Shown here in pieces: positions 1 through 5,972 of a stretch of DNA of 6,839 nucleotides (positions are counted from its first letter, which is position 1; each line of letters starts with the position of its first letter). A program made the translations under genes and the position numbers. This stretch comes from JARRON01 sp037383845. Its GTDB lineage: Bacteria; Pseudomonadota; Gammaproteobacteria; Steroidobacterales; XN24. The stretch spans positions 1-6,839 of the forward strand of contig JARRON010000071.1 in NCBI GenBank assembly GCA_037383845.1, written 5' to 3'. Below the pieces are notes generated by a model. That model saw only the letters and a program-made list of their open reading frames with translations. It was not told where the DNA came from and did not search any database.

Positions 1-537
1 ATAGCCCAGGCCGACGGCCCAGGCCGGCGTGAAGTAATAGCGACCCCCGGCATAGAAGCCGGTGTCGTCGCCGCCGTCGCTCAGGTCCACGTACTCGAGG
101 CCTGCCTCAATCTGGAAGGCGGACGCCACCTCGGCGCGCACGCCGCCCAGGGCCCTGTAGCCGTCATCATCCACGCTGCCAAATCCGGGCACATCCGCGG
201 AGACGTCGATATAGCTCAGGCCAAACACGAGGTCGGCGTTCTGCCCTACCGGGAAATCCAGGCCAAGTCCCAGCTCGTAGGTATCCGTCTCGATGTTGAA
301 GTCGTAGTCACCGAACTCGTAACCGCCGAATACGAAGATCGCATCCGTGAGCTCCACGGCCCCGCTGATGGTCCACGCGTCGCCGTCGAAATCGCCACCG
401 GAATCGTCGATGGAGACGTCACTGTAGGCCAGCTGCGCCCAGGTGTAGTTGAAATTCCCGGCATGGGCCGAGAGAGGCAGCACGCAGGCGGCGAAGGCCG
501 CCAGGCAGCTGCGGAAGCCAGGATTGGAAAGCGACAT
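1..537 (-). CDS. Outer-membrane beta-barrel protein, Ax21-like (partial, C-terminus off the left edge)
   Basis: The reading frame is open from the ATG at 537-535 to the window edge and gives 179 codons with no stop. Residues 1-26 look like a Sec signal peptide: a short polar start, a hydrophobic core (LAAFAACVLPL) and an SAHA cleavage site just before GNFNYTW. The mature part alternates polar and hydrophobic residues in amphipathic strands rich in Tyr, Phe and Gly (for example FNYTWAQLAYSDV, AIFVFGGYEFGDYDF, YELGLGLDF, GFYAGGRYYF), joined by Asp/Gly-rich turns. This is the pattern of a small eight-strand-type outer-membrane barrel. Order and spacing resemble the Ax21/OmpO-like family of about 190-200 residues, so only a strand or so should be missing. 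The start is fixed by GAGGTGA five bases upstream. The mature protein is strongly acidic. The exact role is unknown; the family name is from recall of sequence pattern, while the barrel and export calls are seen directly. Confidence 0.82.
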   Translation of the reverse strand, partial: MSLSNPGFRSCLAAFAACVLPLSAHAGNFNYTWAQLAYSDVSIDDSGGDFDGDAWTISGAVELTDAIFVFGGYEFGDYDFNIETDTYELGLGLDFPVGQNADLVFGLSYIDVSADVPGFGSVDDDGYRALGGVRAEVASAFQIEAGLEYVDLSDGGDDTGFYAGGRYYFTPAWAVGLGY

Positions 538-704
538 TACCGTCACCTCGCAGACACTTCAGCCCGCATACGGGCAAGCCGCCCGGGGCTCCGGACGGAG
601 TTTCGCGCCCGAAGACGCGAGGCGAACGGTAGCCGGCCGCCACCGGGCCGCCCATGAAACAGCCCACAGTTTCCGGAAATAGGCGTTCCGGGCCCGGGGC
701 GCCG
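538..704. other. Intergenic region between the AbgT gene and the beta-barrel gene, with small dyads
   Basis: This gap of 167 bases lies after the stop of the AbgT gene and before the start of the barrel gene, both on the minus strand. It holds a 10-bp palindrome TTTCCGGAAA at 670-679, a 10-bp palindrome CCGGGCCCGG at 688-697, and a small stem GCCCG-tatg-CGGGC at 562-575 (minus strand), which lies in the likely leader of the barrel gene. The GC-rich dyad just after the AbgT stop could be part of a terminator, but it has no clear run of T on either strand. I see no convincing -35/-10 pair, although a promoter for the barrel gene must lie here if that gene is transcribed on its own. Confidence 0.4.
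543..549 (-). promoter_or_regulatory. Ribosome binding site of the beta-barrel gene
   Basis: Read on the minus strand, GAGGTGA ends five bases before the ATG at 537. It is a good Shine-Dalgarno match and supports this ATG over longer frames that extend further upstream. Confidence 0.7.
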
Positions 705-2264
705 TCAGCCGGCCGGGTAGACGTAGCTGGCCTGCAGCCCCAGGGGGATGCCCAGGGCCCAGTATCCCAGGAGGAACAGGGACCAGGCGACGAGGAACAC
801 CACCGAGTAAGGCAGCATCAGCGCCACCAGCGTGCCGATCCCTGAATTCTTCACGTATCGCTGGCAGAACACCACGATGAGCGGGAAATACGGCATCAGG
901 GGCGTGATGATGTTGGTGGTGGAGTCGCCCACCCGGTAGGCCGCCTGGGTCAGGTCAGCAGAGATCCCGAGGCTCATGAGCATGGGCACGAGGATGGGGG
1001 CCAGGAGGGCCCACTTGGCCGACGCCGAGCCCACCAGCAAGTTGACGAAGCCGGTGACGAACACGATCCCCACGAGGGTCACGCCGGAGGGCATGCCCAG
1101 GTCGCGGAGGAAGTTCGCGCCCTCGATGGCCAGCAGCGCGCCGAGGTTCGACTGGCCGAAGGCGTAGATGAACTGGGCTGCGAAGAAGGCCATGACGATG
1201 TAATAGCCCATGCCGTTCATGGCCTTGGTCATGCCCTCCACCACGTCCCGGTGGCTCGAGAAGTGCCCCGACACGTAGCCGTAGACCAGGCCGGGAATGA
1301 GGAACAGCAGGAAGATCAGGGGCACGATGGCCTGCATGAGGGGGGAGCCGAAACCTGCCAGCCCGCCTTCCGCGTCCCGCCACGGCGATCCTGCCGGGAT
1401 AGCGGTCACGGCCAGGATGACCAGCCCGGCCACCATGGACAGCAGGGCCCATCGGAGGGCCCGTTGTTCTGCCTGAGTCAGTGCTTCCATGCTGGGCAGA
1501 TCCTCCAGGTCGCCGTCCAGCCGCGTGTCCCGGAGGCGAGGCTCCACGACACGGTCTGTCAGGAACCATCCGAGGCCGACAATGAGCACCGAAGACGCCG
1601 TGGTGAAGAAATAGTTGTTCAGCGGGTTGATCAGGATCTCCGGGTCCAGCACCCGGGCCCCGGCCTGGGTCAGCCCGGCCAGCAGCGGGTCCAGGCTCGA
1701 CGGCACGAAATTGGCGGAGAAACCGCCGGAAACGCCCGCAAACGCCGCAGCGATCCCCGCCAGCGGGTGCCTCCCTGCCGCGTAGAAAATCACCCCGCCC
1801 AGGGGCACGACGAGGACGTAGCCCGCATCCACGGCGCTGTGGCTGACGATGCCCACGGTGATGACCATGGGCGTCAGCATCCGCTCGCTGGTGACCGACA
1901 GCAGGCGGCGCAAACCGGCGTTGATGAAACCACTGTGTTCGGCCACGCCGATGCCCAGCATCGCCACCAGCACCACGCCCAGGGGCGGGAAGCTGACGAA
2001 TACCTGAACCATCTGAGCCAGGAATGACGTGATCTCCTGGCCCGCCAGCAGGTTCTTGACCACCACCGGATCCCCGGACCGCGGATCAATGGCGGAAAAC
2101 GAAACCGGCGCCAGCAGGGCCGACACGATCCAGGTAATGACCAGGGCGATGAGGAACAGCACCGCGGGGTCCGGGAGCTTGTTCCCGGCCCGCTCCACCC
2201 AGTCCAGGGCCCGCTGAAGACGAGGGCTCGCCGCTCCCTGCACGGAATCTTTCTGTTCGCTCAT
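705..2264 (-). CDS. AbgT-family transporter (p-aminobenzoyl-glutamate / antimetabolite carrier)
   Basis: The 519-residue product is an inner-membrane secondary carrier and matches the usual 500-525 residues of the family (E. coli AbgT, Neisseria MtrF). Family signatures occur in order: NKLPDP at 28-33 before the first membrane helix, SHSAVDAGYVLVVPLG at 141-156, GRHPLAG with the SGGFSANF hairpin at 164-186, LDPLLAGLTQ at 191-200, NLLVGSASAKWALLAPILVP at 408-427 and YRVGDSTTNIITPLMPYFP at 443-461. D192, S415, W418, R444, D447 and P455 fall where MtrF has residues reported to be needed for transport; this is from memory and by motif alignment only. Known members import aminobenzoyl-glutamate or export sulfonamides. 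No aminobenzoyl-glutamate hydrolase (abgA/abgB) gene is adjacent, so import for folate salvage is not supported by context. The start has only a weak GGGAAAGA ribosome site. The gene lies 86 bases downstream of the DASS gene on the same strand. Confidence 0.93.
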   Translation of the reverse strand: MSEQKDSVQGAASPRLQRALDWVERAGNKLPDPAVLFLIALVITWIVSALLAPVSFSAIDPRSGDPVVVKNLLAGQEITSFLAQMVQVFVSFPPLGVVLVAMLGIGVAEHSGFINAGLRRLLSVTSERMLTPMVITVGIVSHSAVDAGYVLVVPLGGVIFYAAGRHPLAGIAAAFAGVSGGFSANFVPSSLDPLLAGLTQAGARVLDPEILINPLNNYFFTTASSVLIVGLGWFLTDRVVEPRLRDTRLDGDLEDLPSMEALTQAEQRALRWALLSMVAGLVILAVTAIPAGSPWRDAEGGLAGFGSPLMQAIVPLIFLLFLIPGLVYGYVSGHFSSHRDVVEGMTKAMNGMGYYIVMAFFAAQFIYAFGQSNLGALLAIEGANFLRDLGMPSGVTLVGIVFVTGFVNLLVGSASAKWALLAPILVPMLMSLGISADLTQAAYRVGDSTTNIITPLMPYFPLIVVFCQRYVKNSGIGTLVALMLPYSVVFLVAWSLFLLGYWALGIPLGLQASYVYPAG

Positions 2265-2293
2265 GGAGTCTTTCCCGGCCGCAAAAAGGCGCG

Positions 2294-2322
2294 AGTATAG
2301 CGGCCTGGCGACGGCGATTCAG
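2294..2322 (-). promoter_or_regulatory. Possible promoter for the AbgT-family gene
   Basis: On the minus strand, TATACT at 2299-2294 matches the sigma-70 -10 hexamer at 5 of 6 bases. CTGAAT lies 17 bases upstream at 2322-2317 but is a poor -35 (3 of 6). Transcription would begin near 2287, giving a leader of about 20 bases before the ATG at 2264. It could let the AbgT gene be expressed separately from the DASS gene. The call rests on sequence match alone. Confidence 0.35.
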
Positions 2323-2350
2323 GCGGCGGGCCCAGGGCCGGATCCGGCAC

Positions 2351-3814
2351 CTATCCCAGGAGCAGCCAGGCCCACGCGGTGATGAACAGGATGCTCATGA
2401 AATTCATCCATATCCCCGCCCGCGCCATGTCCGCCACGTGAAGGCGGCCGCTGGCGAAAACGATGGCGTTGGGGGGCGTGGCCACCGGCAGCATAAAGGC
2501 GCAGCTGGCGGCCACCGCCGCAGCCGCGGCCAGCATCATGGGCGGCAGACCCAGTCCCTGCGCCGCCGCGGTGTACACCGGCACCATGGCCGCAGTGGTG
2601 GCCGTATTGCTGGTGAGTTCGGTGAGGAACACCATCAGGGCCGTGGCCAGCGCCAGCACCAGGATCGGCGACAGGCCCGCGAACCCCTCCAGGCCCTCCC
2701 CGATCCACGCGCTCACCCCGTTGTCCTGCATGGCGGCAGCCAGGCTCAGGCCCCCGCCGAAGAGAACGAGCACTCCCCAGGGCATACGCCTCATGTGCTC
2801 CCAGTCCATGGCCCGGCGCCCCTCCCCCGCAGGCAGCAGGAACAGGCTCACGGCCGCCAGCATGGCAATCCCCGTGTCCGTCAGCCCGGCCAGCGGCCGG
2901 AAGCTGCCCAGCCGAAGGTCCGCCAGGAGCGGGCGGGTGACCCACAGCAGGGCCGCCGCGAGGAACACGAAGAGGGTGGCCTTCTCCCCCGCTGACAGCG
3001 ACGTCGGTTGGTGATCCGCGGCCTGGCCCGAATCCAGCGTCAGCCCGCCCACGGGAAACAACACCCGGGTCAGCAGCAGCCACAGCAGAACCAGCCAGAC
3101 CAGCACCATGGGTAACGCCATGCCCATCCACCGGGCAAAGCCGATCTCGATTCCCAGGTGCTCCCGTGCATAGGACGCGAGGAAGAGATTGGGGGGCGTC
3201 CCGACGAGCGTGGCCACTCCGCCGAGGGAAGCGCCGTACGCCAGCCCCAGGAGGAGGGCCAGCCCAAAGTTACGCTCTGCCATGACGTCGTGCTGCGCCT
3301 GCCCGTCTGCCCGGGCGATGAGGCTCAGGGCGATGGGCAGCATCATGGTCGCCGTTGCGGTGTTGGATATCCACATGCTGAGAAACGCAGTGATGCCGAT
3401 GAATGCACCTACCACCCGGTCGGCCCGGTGGCCAACGGCGGCCAGGGCGGTGGTGGCGATGCGCTGGTGCAGGCCCCAGCGCTCCATGGCGATGGCGATC
3501 ACGAAACCGCCCAGGAACAGGAAGATCAGAGGATTGCCGTAGGGCGCGGCCGTATCCCGCACGTCGGCAATGCCGAGCAGGGGAAACAGAGCGAGGGGCA
3601 GGAGCGCGGTGGCGAAGATCGGGATCGCTTCGGTCATCCACCAGGTGGCCATCCAGGCGGCCACCGCCGCCGTGGCCCGCCCCGCAGGTGACAGCTCGGT
3701 TCCAGCAAGAAGAACGTAGACCGCAAGGCCGAGTGCCGGACCAAGCACCCGCCGAAAGCCCGCGGGCATCCGCCACCGTTGTCTGTCACCGGTCTTTTTC
3801 GGGTCGCGCTGCAT
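2351..3814 (-). CDS. DASS/SLC13-family anion:sodium symporter (dicarboxylate-type permease)
   Basis: The 487-residue product is an inner-membrane carrier of the divalent anion:Na+ symporter family (SLC13, VcINDY-like). The diagnostic inverted-repeat pair is intact: SNT at 150-152 followed by TATMMLP, with TPPN at 206-209, and a second SNT at 402-404 followed by ATTAAMVP, with TPPN at 447-450. In VcINDY these loops bind sodium and the carboxylates of the substrate. Other family marks are WWMTEAIPI at 58-66, LFLGGFVIAIAMERWGLHQRIA at 99-120 (two overlapping blocks) and WGVLVLFGGGLSLA at 346-359. Likely substrates are C4-dicarboxylates, citrate or related anions, but sulfate or other anions cannot be excluded. 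The start is not certain: GGAGG at 3836-3832 sits 17 bases before the chosen ATG, which is too far, and an alternative ATG at codon 16 also lacks a good site. It is the first gene of a likely two-gene unit with the AbgT gene and is divergent from the YfcC-type gene. Confidence 0.92.
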   Translation of the reverse strand: MQRDPKKTGDRQRWRMPAGFRRVLGPALGLAVYVLLAGTELSPAGRATAAVAAWMATWWMTEAIPIFATALLPLALFPLLGIADVRDTAAPYGNPLIFLFLGGFVIAIAMERWGLHQRIATTALAAVGHRADRVVGAFIGITAFLSMWISNTATATMMLPIALSLIARADGQAQHDVMAERNFGLALLLGLAYGASLGGVATLVGTPPNLFLASYAREHLGIEIGFARWMGMALPMVLVWLVLLWLLLTRVLFPVGGLTLDSGQAADHQPTSLSAGEKATLFVFLAAALLWVTRPLLADLRLGSFRPLAGLTDTGIAMLAAVSLFLLPAGEGRRAMDWEHMRRMPWGVLVLFGGGLSLAAAMQDNGVSAWIGEGLEGFAGLSPILVLALATALMVFLTELTSNTATTAAMVPVYTAAAQGLGLPPMMLAAAAAVAASCAFMLPVATPPNAIVFASGRLHVADMARAGIWMNFMSILFITAWAWLLLG

Positions 3815-3841
3815 GCCCGCCGCCGATGGAACCTCCGGCCC

Positions 3842-3872
3842 ATTATGCCGTCAGCCCTCCGGTGAATCCCAA
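3842..3872 (-). promoter_or_regulatory. Possible promoter for the DASS-family gene
   Basis: On the minus strand, CATAAT at 3847-3842 matches the -10 hexamer at 5 of 6 bases. TTGGGA at 3872-3867 matches the -35 at 4 of 6, but the spacer is 19 bases, longer than ideal. The inferred transcription start would fall within or next to the GGAGG at 3836-3832, which weakens the case. Confidence 0.25.
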
Positions 3873-3887
3873 GCGCTCACCAGAACG

Positions 3888-3916
3888 TTGCCAAACAACC
3901 TGTGTTCGGCCAGCAT
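3888..3916 (+). promoter_or_regulatory. Weak possible promoter for the YfcC-family gene
   Basis: TTGCCA at 3888-3893 resembles a -35 (4 of 6) and is followed after 17 bases by CAGCAT at 3911-3916, a poor -10 (3 of 6). Transcription from here would start near 3923. That is downstream of the GTG at 3902 but upstream of the GTG at 3947, which agrees with the start chosen for the gene. An activator would probably be needed. Confidence 0.2.
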
Positions 3917-3937
3917 TCCGGCGCAAATATCGATGCC

Positions 3938-3941
3938 GAGG
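3938..3941 (+). promoter_or_regulatory. Ribosome binding site that decides the YfcC-family start
   Basis: GAGG ends five bases before the GTG at 3947. The other in-frame GTG, at 3902, has no Shine-Dalgarno-like sequence before it. This is the main reason for choosing 3947. Confidence 0.55.
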
Positions 3942-3946
3942 CCCGC

Positions 3947-5326
3947 GTGAAGAAATCCCTGCGTGTTCCCCATACGCTGGTGCTGCTGTTCGGCATCATG
4001 GTTGTGGCGCTCGTCGCCACCTGGATACTCCCCGCCGGTCAGTTCCAGACGGTGGTCAACGATGCCGGCCGGGAAGTTGTCGTGCCCGGCACCTTCGCCA
4101 CCGTTCCGGACGCCAGGACGCTGATGCCCTGGGAACTGGTTACCGTCGTACCCCGGGCCCTGGCCGATGCCCAGGACATCATATTTTTCGTCCTGATCGT
4201 CGGTGGCGCCATCAGCGTGCTCCGGGCCACGGGCACCATCGACGCCCTGCTGGCAGGCATGCTCCGCCGGCTGGGTCACAGTCCGCGGCTGCTGGTGGCC
4301 GGGATGATGACCGCGTTCGCCGCCGGCTCCGCCGCCCTCGGCGTGGCCGAAGAATATATCCCCTTCACGGTGGTGCTGATCTCCCTGTGCGTGGCCATGC
4401 GCATGGACGCGGTCACCGCCGTTGGCGCCCTCGTCTGTGGCTACAGCATCGGCTACGGGGCCGCCTTCCTGAATCCGTTCACGCTGCTTATCGCCCAGGG
4501 AGTGGCTGAACTGCCCCCCACCTCCGGCATGGGCTACCGCCTGGTCGTCTTCGTGCCTTTCCTCGCCATCGGAATCCACCACGTGCTCAGCTACGCCCGC
4601 CGGGTCCAGGCGGATCCGGGCCACAGCCTGGTCGCGGACATCCCGGAAGCTGCCCCCGAGGCCACCGGCGACCACCCCGGCATGGACGCCAGGCACTATG
4701 GCGTCCTGGCCCTGACCCTGATCGCCCTGGTGGCCCTGGTCGTCGGTATCGCGTTTTTCCACTGGTACCTGGTGGAACTCGGTGCGGTGTTCCTGGCCCT
4801 GGCGATCCTGGCCGGCCTGCTGGGGGGACTGGGCGCCGACGGCACCGCCAGGCACTTCGCCGCCGGCGCGGCAGAACTGGCCGGCACCGCCCTCCTGGTC
4901 GGTTTCGCCCGCTCGATCGCGCTGATCCTCGAGGACGGCCAGGTGCTGCACACCATCGTTCACGGCGTGTCCATGCCGCTGCAGGCCATGGGCGCGGAAG
5001 CCGCCGCCGTCGGCATGCTGGTCATCCAGACGATCATCAACTTTTTCATCCCTTCCGGTTCCGGCCAGGCCTACGTCACCATGCCCCTCATGGCGCCCAT
5101 CGGCGACCTGGTGGGGGTGTCCCGGCAGGTGGCGGTTCTCGCCTACCAGTACGGCGACGGCTTCGCCAACATGATCGTCCCCACCAATCCGGTCCTGATG
5201 GGCATTCTGGGCATCGCCGGCATCCCGTACGACCGCTGGTTCCGCTTCGTCGCCCCGCTGATGCTCAAGCTGCTGCTGGCCGGTGCGCTCGCGCTGGTCG
5301 TCGCCGTCCTCATCGGCTACAGCTAA
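3947..5326 (+). CDS. YfcC/DcuC-family (IT superfamily) membrane carrier
   Basis: The 459-residue product begins MKKSLRVPHTLVLLF, the usual start of YfcC-type carriers, if translation begins at the GTG at 3947. A frame from the GTG at 3902 adds 15 hydrophilic residues with no ribosome site. Family marks seen are the TWILPAGQF segment after the first helix, PGTF, ADAQDIIFFVLIVGGAISVL, the half-way motif GVAEEYIPF (E135, E136), PSGSGQAYVTMPLMAP from 369, and QYGDGFANMIVPTNPVLMG from 401. A soluble loop rich in Asp/Glu/His/Pro separates the two halves. The PSGSGQ and GDGF-N-PTN elements correspond to re-entrant loops that bind substrate and cation in this fold. Known relatives are poorly characterised, with C4-dicarboxylates, basic amino acids and acetate-related substrates suggested; the sequence alone does not decide. 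The gene is divergent from the DASS gene, and its stop codon lies inside the first, most degenerate copy of a 25-bp repeat. Confidence 0.9.
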   Translation: MKKSLRVPHTLVLLFGIMVVALVATWILPAGQFQTVVNDAGREVVVPGTFATVPDARTLMPWELVTVVPRALADAQDIIFFVLIVGGAISVLRATGTIDALLAGMLRRLGHSPRLLVAGMMTAFAAGSAALGVAEEYIPFTVVLISLCVAMRMDAVTAVGALVCGYSIGYGAAFLNPFTLLIAQGVAELPPTSGMGYRLVVFVPFLAIGIHHVLSYARRVQADPGHSLVADIPEAAPEATGDHPGMDARHYGVLALTLIALVALVVGIAFFHWYLVELGAVFLALAILAGLLGGLGADGTARHFAAGAAELAGTALLVGFARSIALILEDGQVLHTIVHGVSMPLQAMGAEAAAVGMLVIQTIINFFIPSGSGQAYVTMPLMAPIGDLVGVSRQVAVLAYQYGDGFANMIVPTNPVLMGILGIAGIPYDRWFRFVAPLMLKLLLAGALALVVAVLIGYS

Positions 5327-5415
5327 GGGGCCTTGCCTCTCACGAGCCTGGGGGGCCGCGCCTGACCCGGGCCTTCGGGACCGTGCCTGAGATGTGGCTT
5401 CGGGGCCGCGCCTGA
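5316..5415. repeat. 25-bp imperfect tandem repeat, three clear copies plus one degenerate copy
   Basis: Copies begin at 5316 (degenerate, overlapping the last codons and stop of the YfcC-type gene), 5341, 5366 and 5391, with an exact 25-base period. The three later copies agree with each other at 18-19 of 25 bases. The first agrees with the last at about 15 of 25. The conserved half is GGGGCCGCGCCTGA; it is identical in the copies at 5352-5365 and 5402-5415, and reads GGGACCGTGCCTGA at 5377-5390. The middle copy can fold as an imperfect hairpin at 5366-5385 with a C(TTCG)G loop, a very stable tetraloop in RNA, so the array may also lie in or near the transcript end of the carrier gene. Its function is unknown. 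Confidence 0.7.
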
Positions 5416-5492
5416 AACGGCCGGAAGATGCATGCCCCCTGCCCTTGCCGGCCGCTGCGGATGAGCTAGGTTTAGGTCAGGCCAGCGTTTGC

Positions 5493-5497
5493 AGGAG
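5493..5497 (+). promoter_or_regulatory. Ribosome binding site of the small acidic protein gene
   Basis: AGGAG lies seven bases before the ATG at 5505. This fixes the start there rather than at the in-frame GTG at 5394, which lies inside the tandem repeat and has no such site. Confidence 0.75.
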
Positions 5498-5504
5498 CGC
5501 CGCC

Positions 5505-5753
5505 ATGAACGAAGAACCCATCGAAGGCCGGAAGTACGACGTCGTCACCGACGAAAACGGGGCCACGACCGTACGTGTGCTGGTGCGGGAAGGCGACAAC
5601 CTTAACTGGTACTGGCTGGAGGAGCGGGACATCAACGACGACTGGTTCAACTCTGTCCCGGACGACCCGGAGGAGCCGCTGACCGTCGGCGGACGAGCCG
5701 TTCTGCTGGAACCGGAGGCCCATGCCGCCCTGCTGACCCTGCGCAAGGCCTGA
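5505..5753 (+). CDS. Small acidic protein of unknown function (82 residues)
   Basis: I do not recognise this protein. It is 82 residues, with about 19 Asp/Glu against about 8 Lys/Arg, so it is clearly acidic. It has no signal peptide or membrane segment and should be cytoplasmic. The N-terminal half alternates hydrophobic and charged residues as in beta strands (KYDVVTDENGATTVRVLVRE). An aromatic and acidic centre follows (NWYWLEERDINDDWF), then PDDPEEP, and the C-terminus is a short helix-like stretch ending LLTLRKA. That it is a real gene is supported by a strong AGGAG at good distance, a codon pattern like its neighbours and a strong hairpin terminator just after the stop. It stands alone between the carrier gene and the phosphatase gene. 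The acidity could reflect a halophilic or marine host, but one small protein is thin evidence for that. Confidence 0.75.
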   Translation: MNEEPIEGRKYDVVTDENGATTVRVLVREGDNLNWYWLEERDINDDWFNSVPDDPEEPLTVGGRAVLLEPEAHAALLTLRKA

Positions 5754-5767
5754 TCGCCCAGGCACCG

Positions 5768-5805
5768 AACGGCCGGCCCGGCGCATCACGGCCGGGCCGG
5801 TTGTT
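5768..5805 (+). terminator. Hairpin terminator after the small acidic protein gene
   Basis: The left arm 5768-5781 (AACGGCCGGCCCGG) pairs with the right arm 5792-5805 (CCGGGCCGGTTGTT) over 14 pairs, including two G-T wobbles. One more C-G pair (5782 with 5791) closes an 8-base loop. It begins 14 bases after the stop codon. The right arm ends in TTGTTA rather than a full T run, so it is a strong hairpin with a weak T tract. It separates this gene from the phosphatase gene. Confidence 0.7.
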
Positions 5806-5972
5806 ACCGAATCTGCATCCGACTCGGGACGCCATTCCTGCGGCCGGAGCCCCCGGGCCAGGCCCCGGGTTCGGAAATACGTAAAATCCGAAACAACTCC
5901 AGAACCGACCTGAAATATTGGGCTGCTACATCACCCGCTCCTGTCCACCCAACTGGAGCGAAGAGCAGACCC
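5806..5972. other. Upstream region of the PhoX-family gene
   Basis: This 167-base gap must carry the promoter of the phosphatase gene, because a strong hairpin lies before it. The left part holds an imperfect GC-rich hairpin at 5844-5874 (outer pairs CCGGA with TTCGG, inner CCC with GGG). The right part is unusually AT-rich for this window (5873-5920). It contains TAAAAT at 5882-5887, which fits a -10 at 5 of 6 bases but has no -35 at the right distance, and AAATAT at 5913-5918. I see no pair of CTGTCA-like repeats spaced as in a PhoB box. The ribosome site is weak: AAGAG at 5961-5965, seven bases before the ATG. Confidence 0.35.

Noticed and set aside
1251..2027. Plus-strand open frame of 258 codons inside the AbgT gene
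   Set aside because: Gln/His/Arg-rich antisense product with no domain pattern, lying wholly within a gene with clear family motifs on the other strand.
3902..3946. Earlier GTG start for the YfcC-family carrier
   Set aside because: No Shine-Dalgarno sequence precedes it, and it adds 15 hydrophilic residues before the typical family start. It is kept only as an alternative.
3403..4509. Long plus-strand open frame (368 codons) spanning the divergent intergenic region
   Set aside because: The product is Arg/Pro/Gly-rich low-complexity sequence and overlaps two well-supported genes, one antisense and one in another frame. It is a GC-driven shadow frame.
3851..4963. Long minus-strand open frame (370 codons) opposite the YfcC-type gene
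   Set aside because: Its product is hydrophilic, rich in Gly, His, Gln and Asp, and has no recognisable motif. It is the antisense shadow expected where a high-GC membrane-protein gene runs on the other strand.
5316..5415. CRISPR-like array
   Set aside because: The repeats are contiguous with a 25-base period and no unique spacers of the usual length, and no cas gene is present. It is a simple tandem repeat.
5418..5454. Inverted repeat CGGCCGG / CCGGCCG with a 23-base loop
   Set aside because: Only seven GC pairs with a long loop and no T run. In DNA this GC-rich such a match is likely by chance.
5394..5504. A 37-codon N-terminal extension of the small acidic protein from a GTG at 5394
   Set aside because: The GTG lies in the tandem repeat with no ribosome site, while the ATG at 5505 has AGGAG at ideal spacing. 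The extension also differs in composition from the rest.
5923..5947. Possible PhoB box made of CTGCTAC and CTGTCCA
   Set aside because: The two half-sites start 18 bases apart instead of the 11 expected for a PhoB box, and the first is a poor match.
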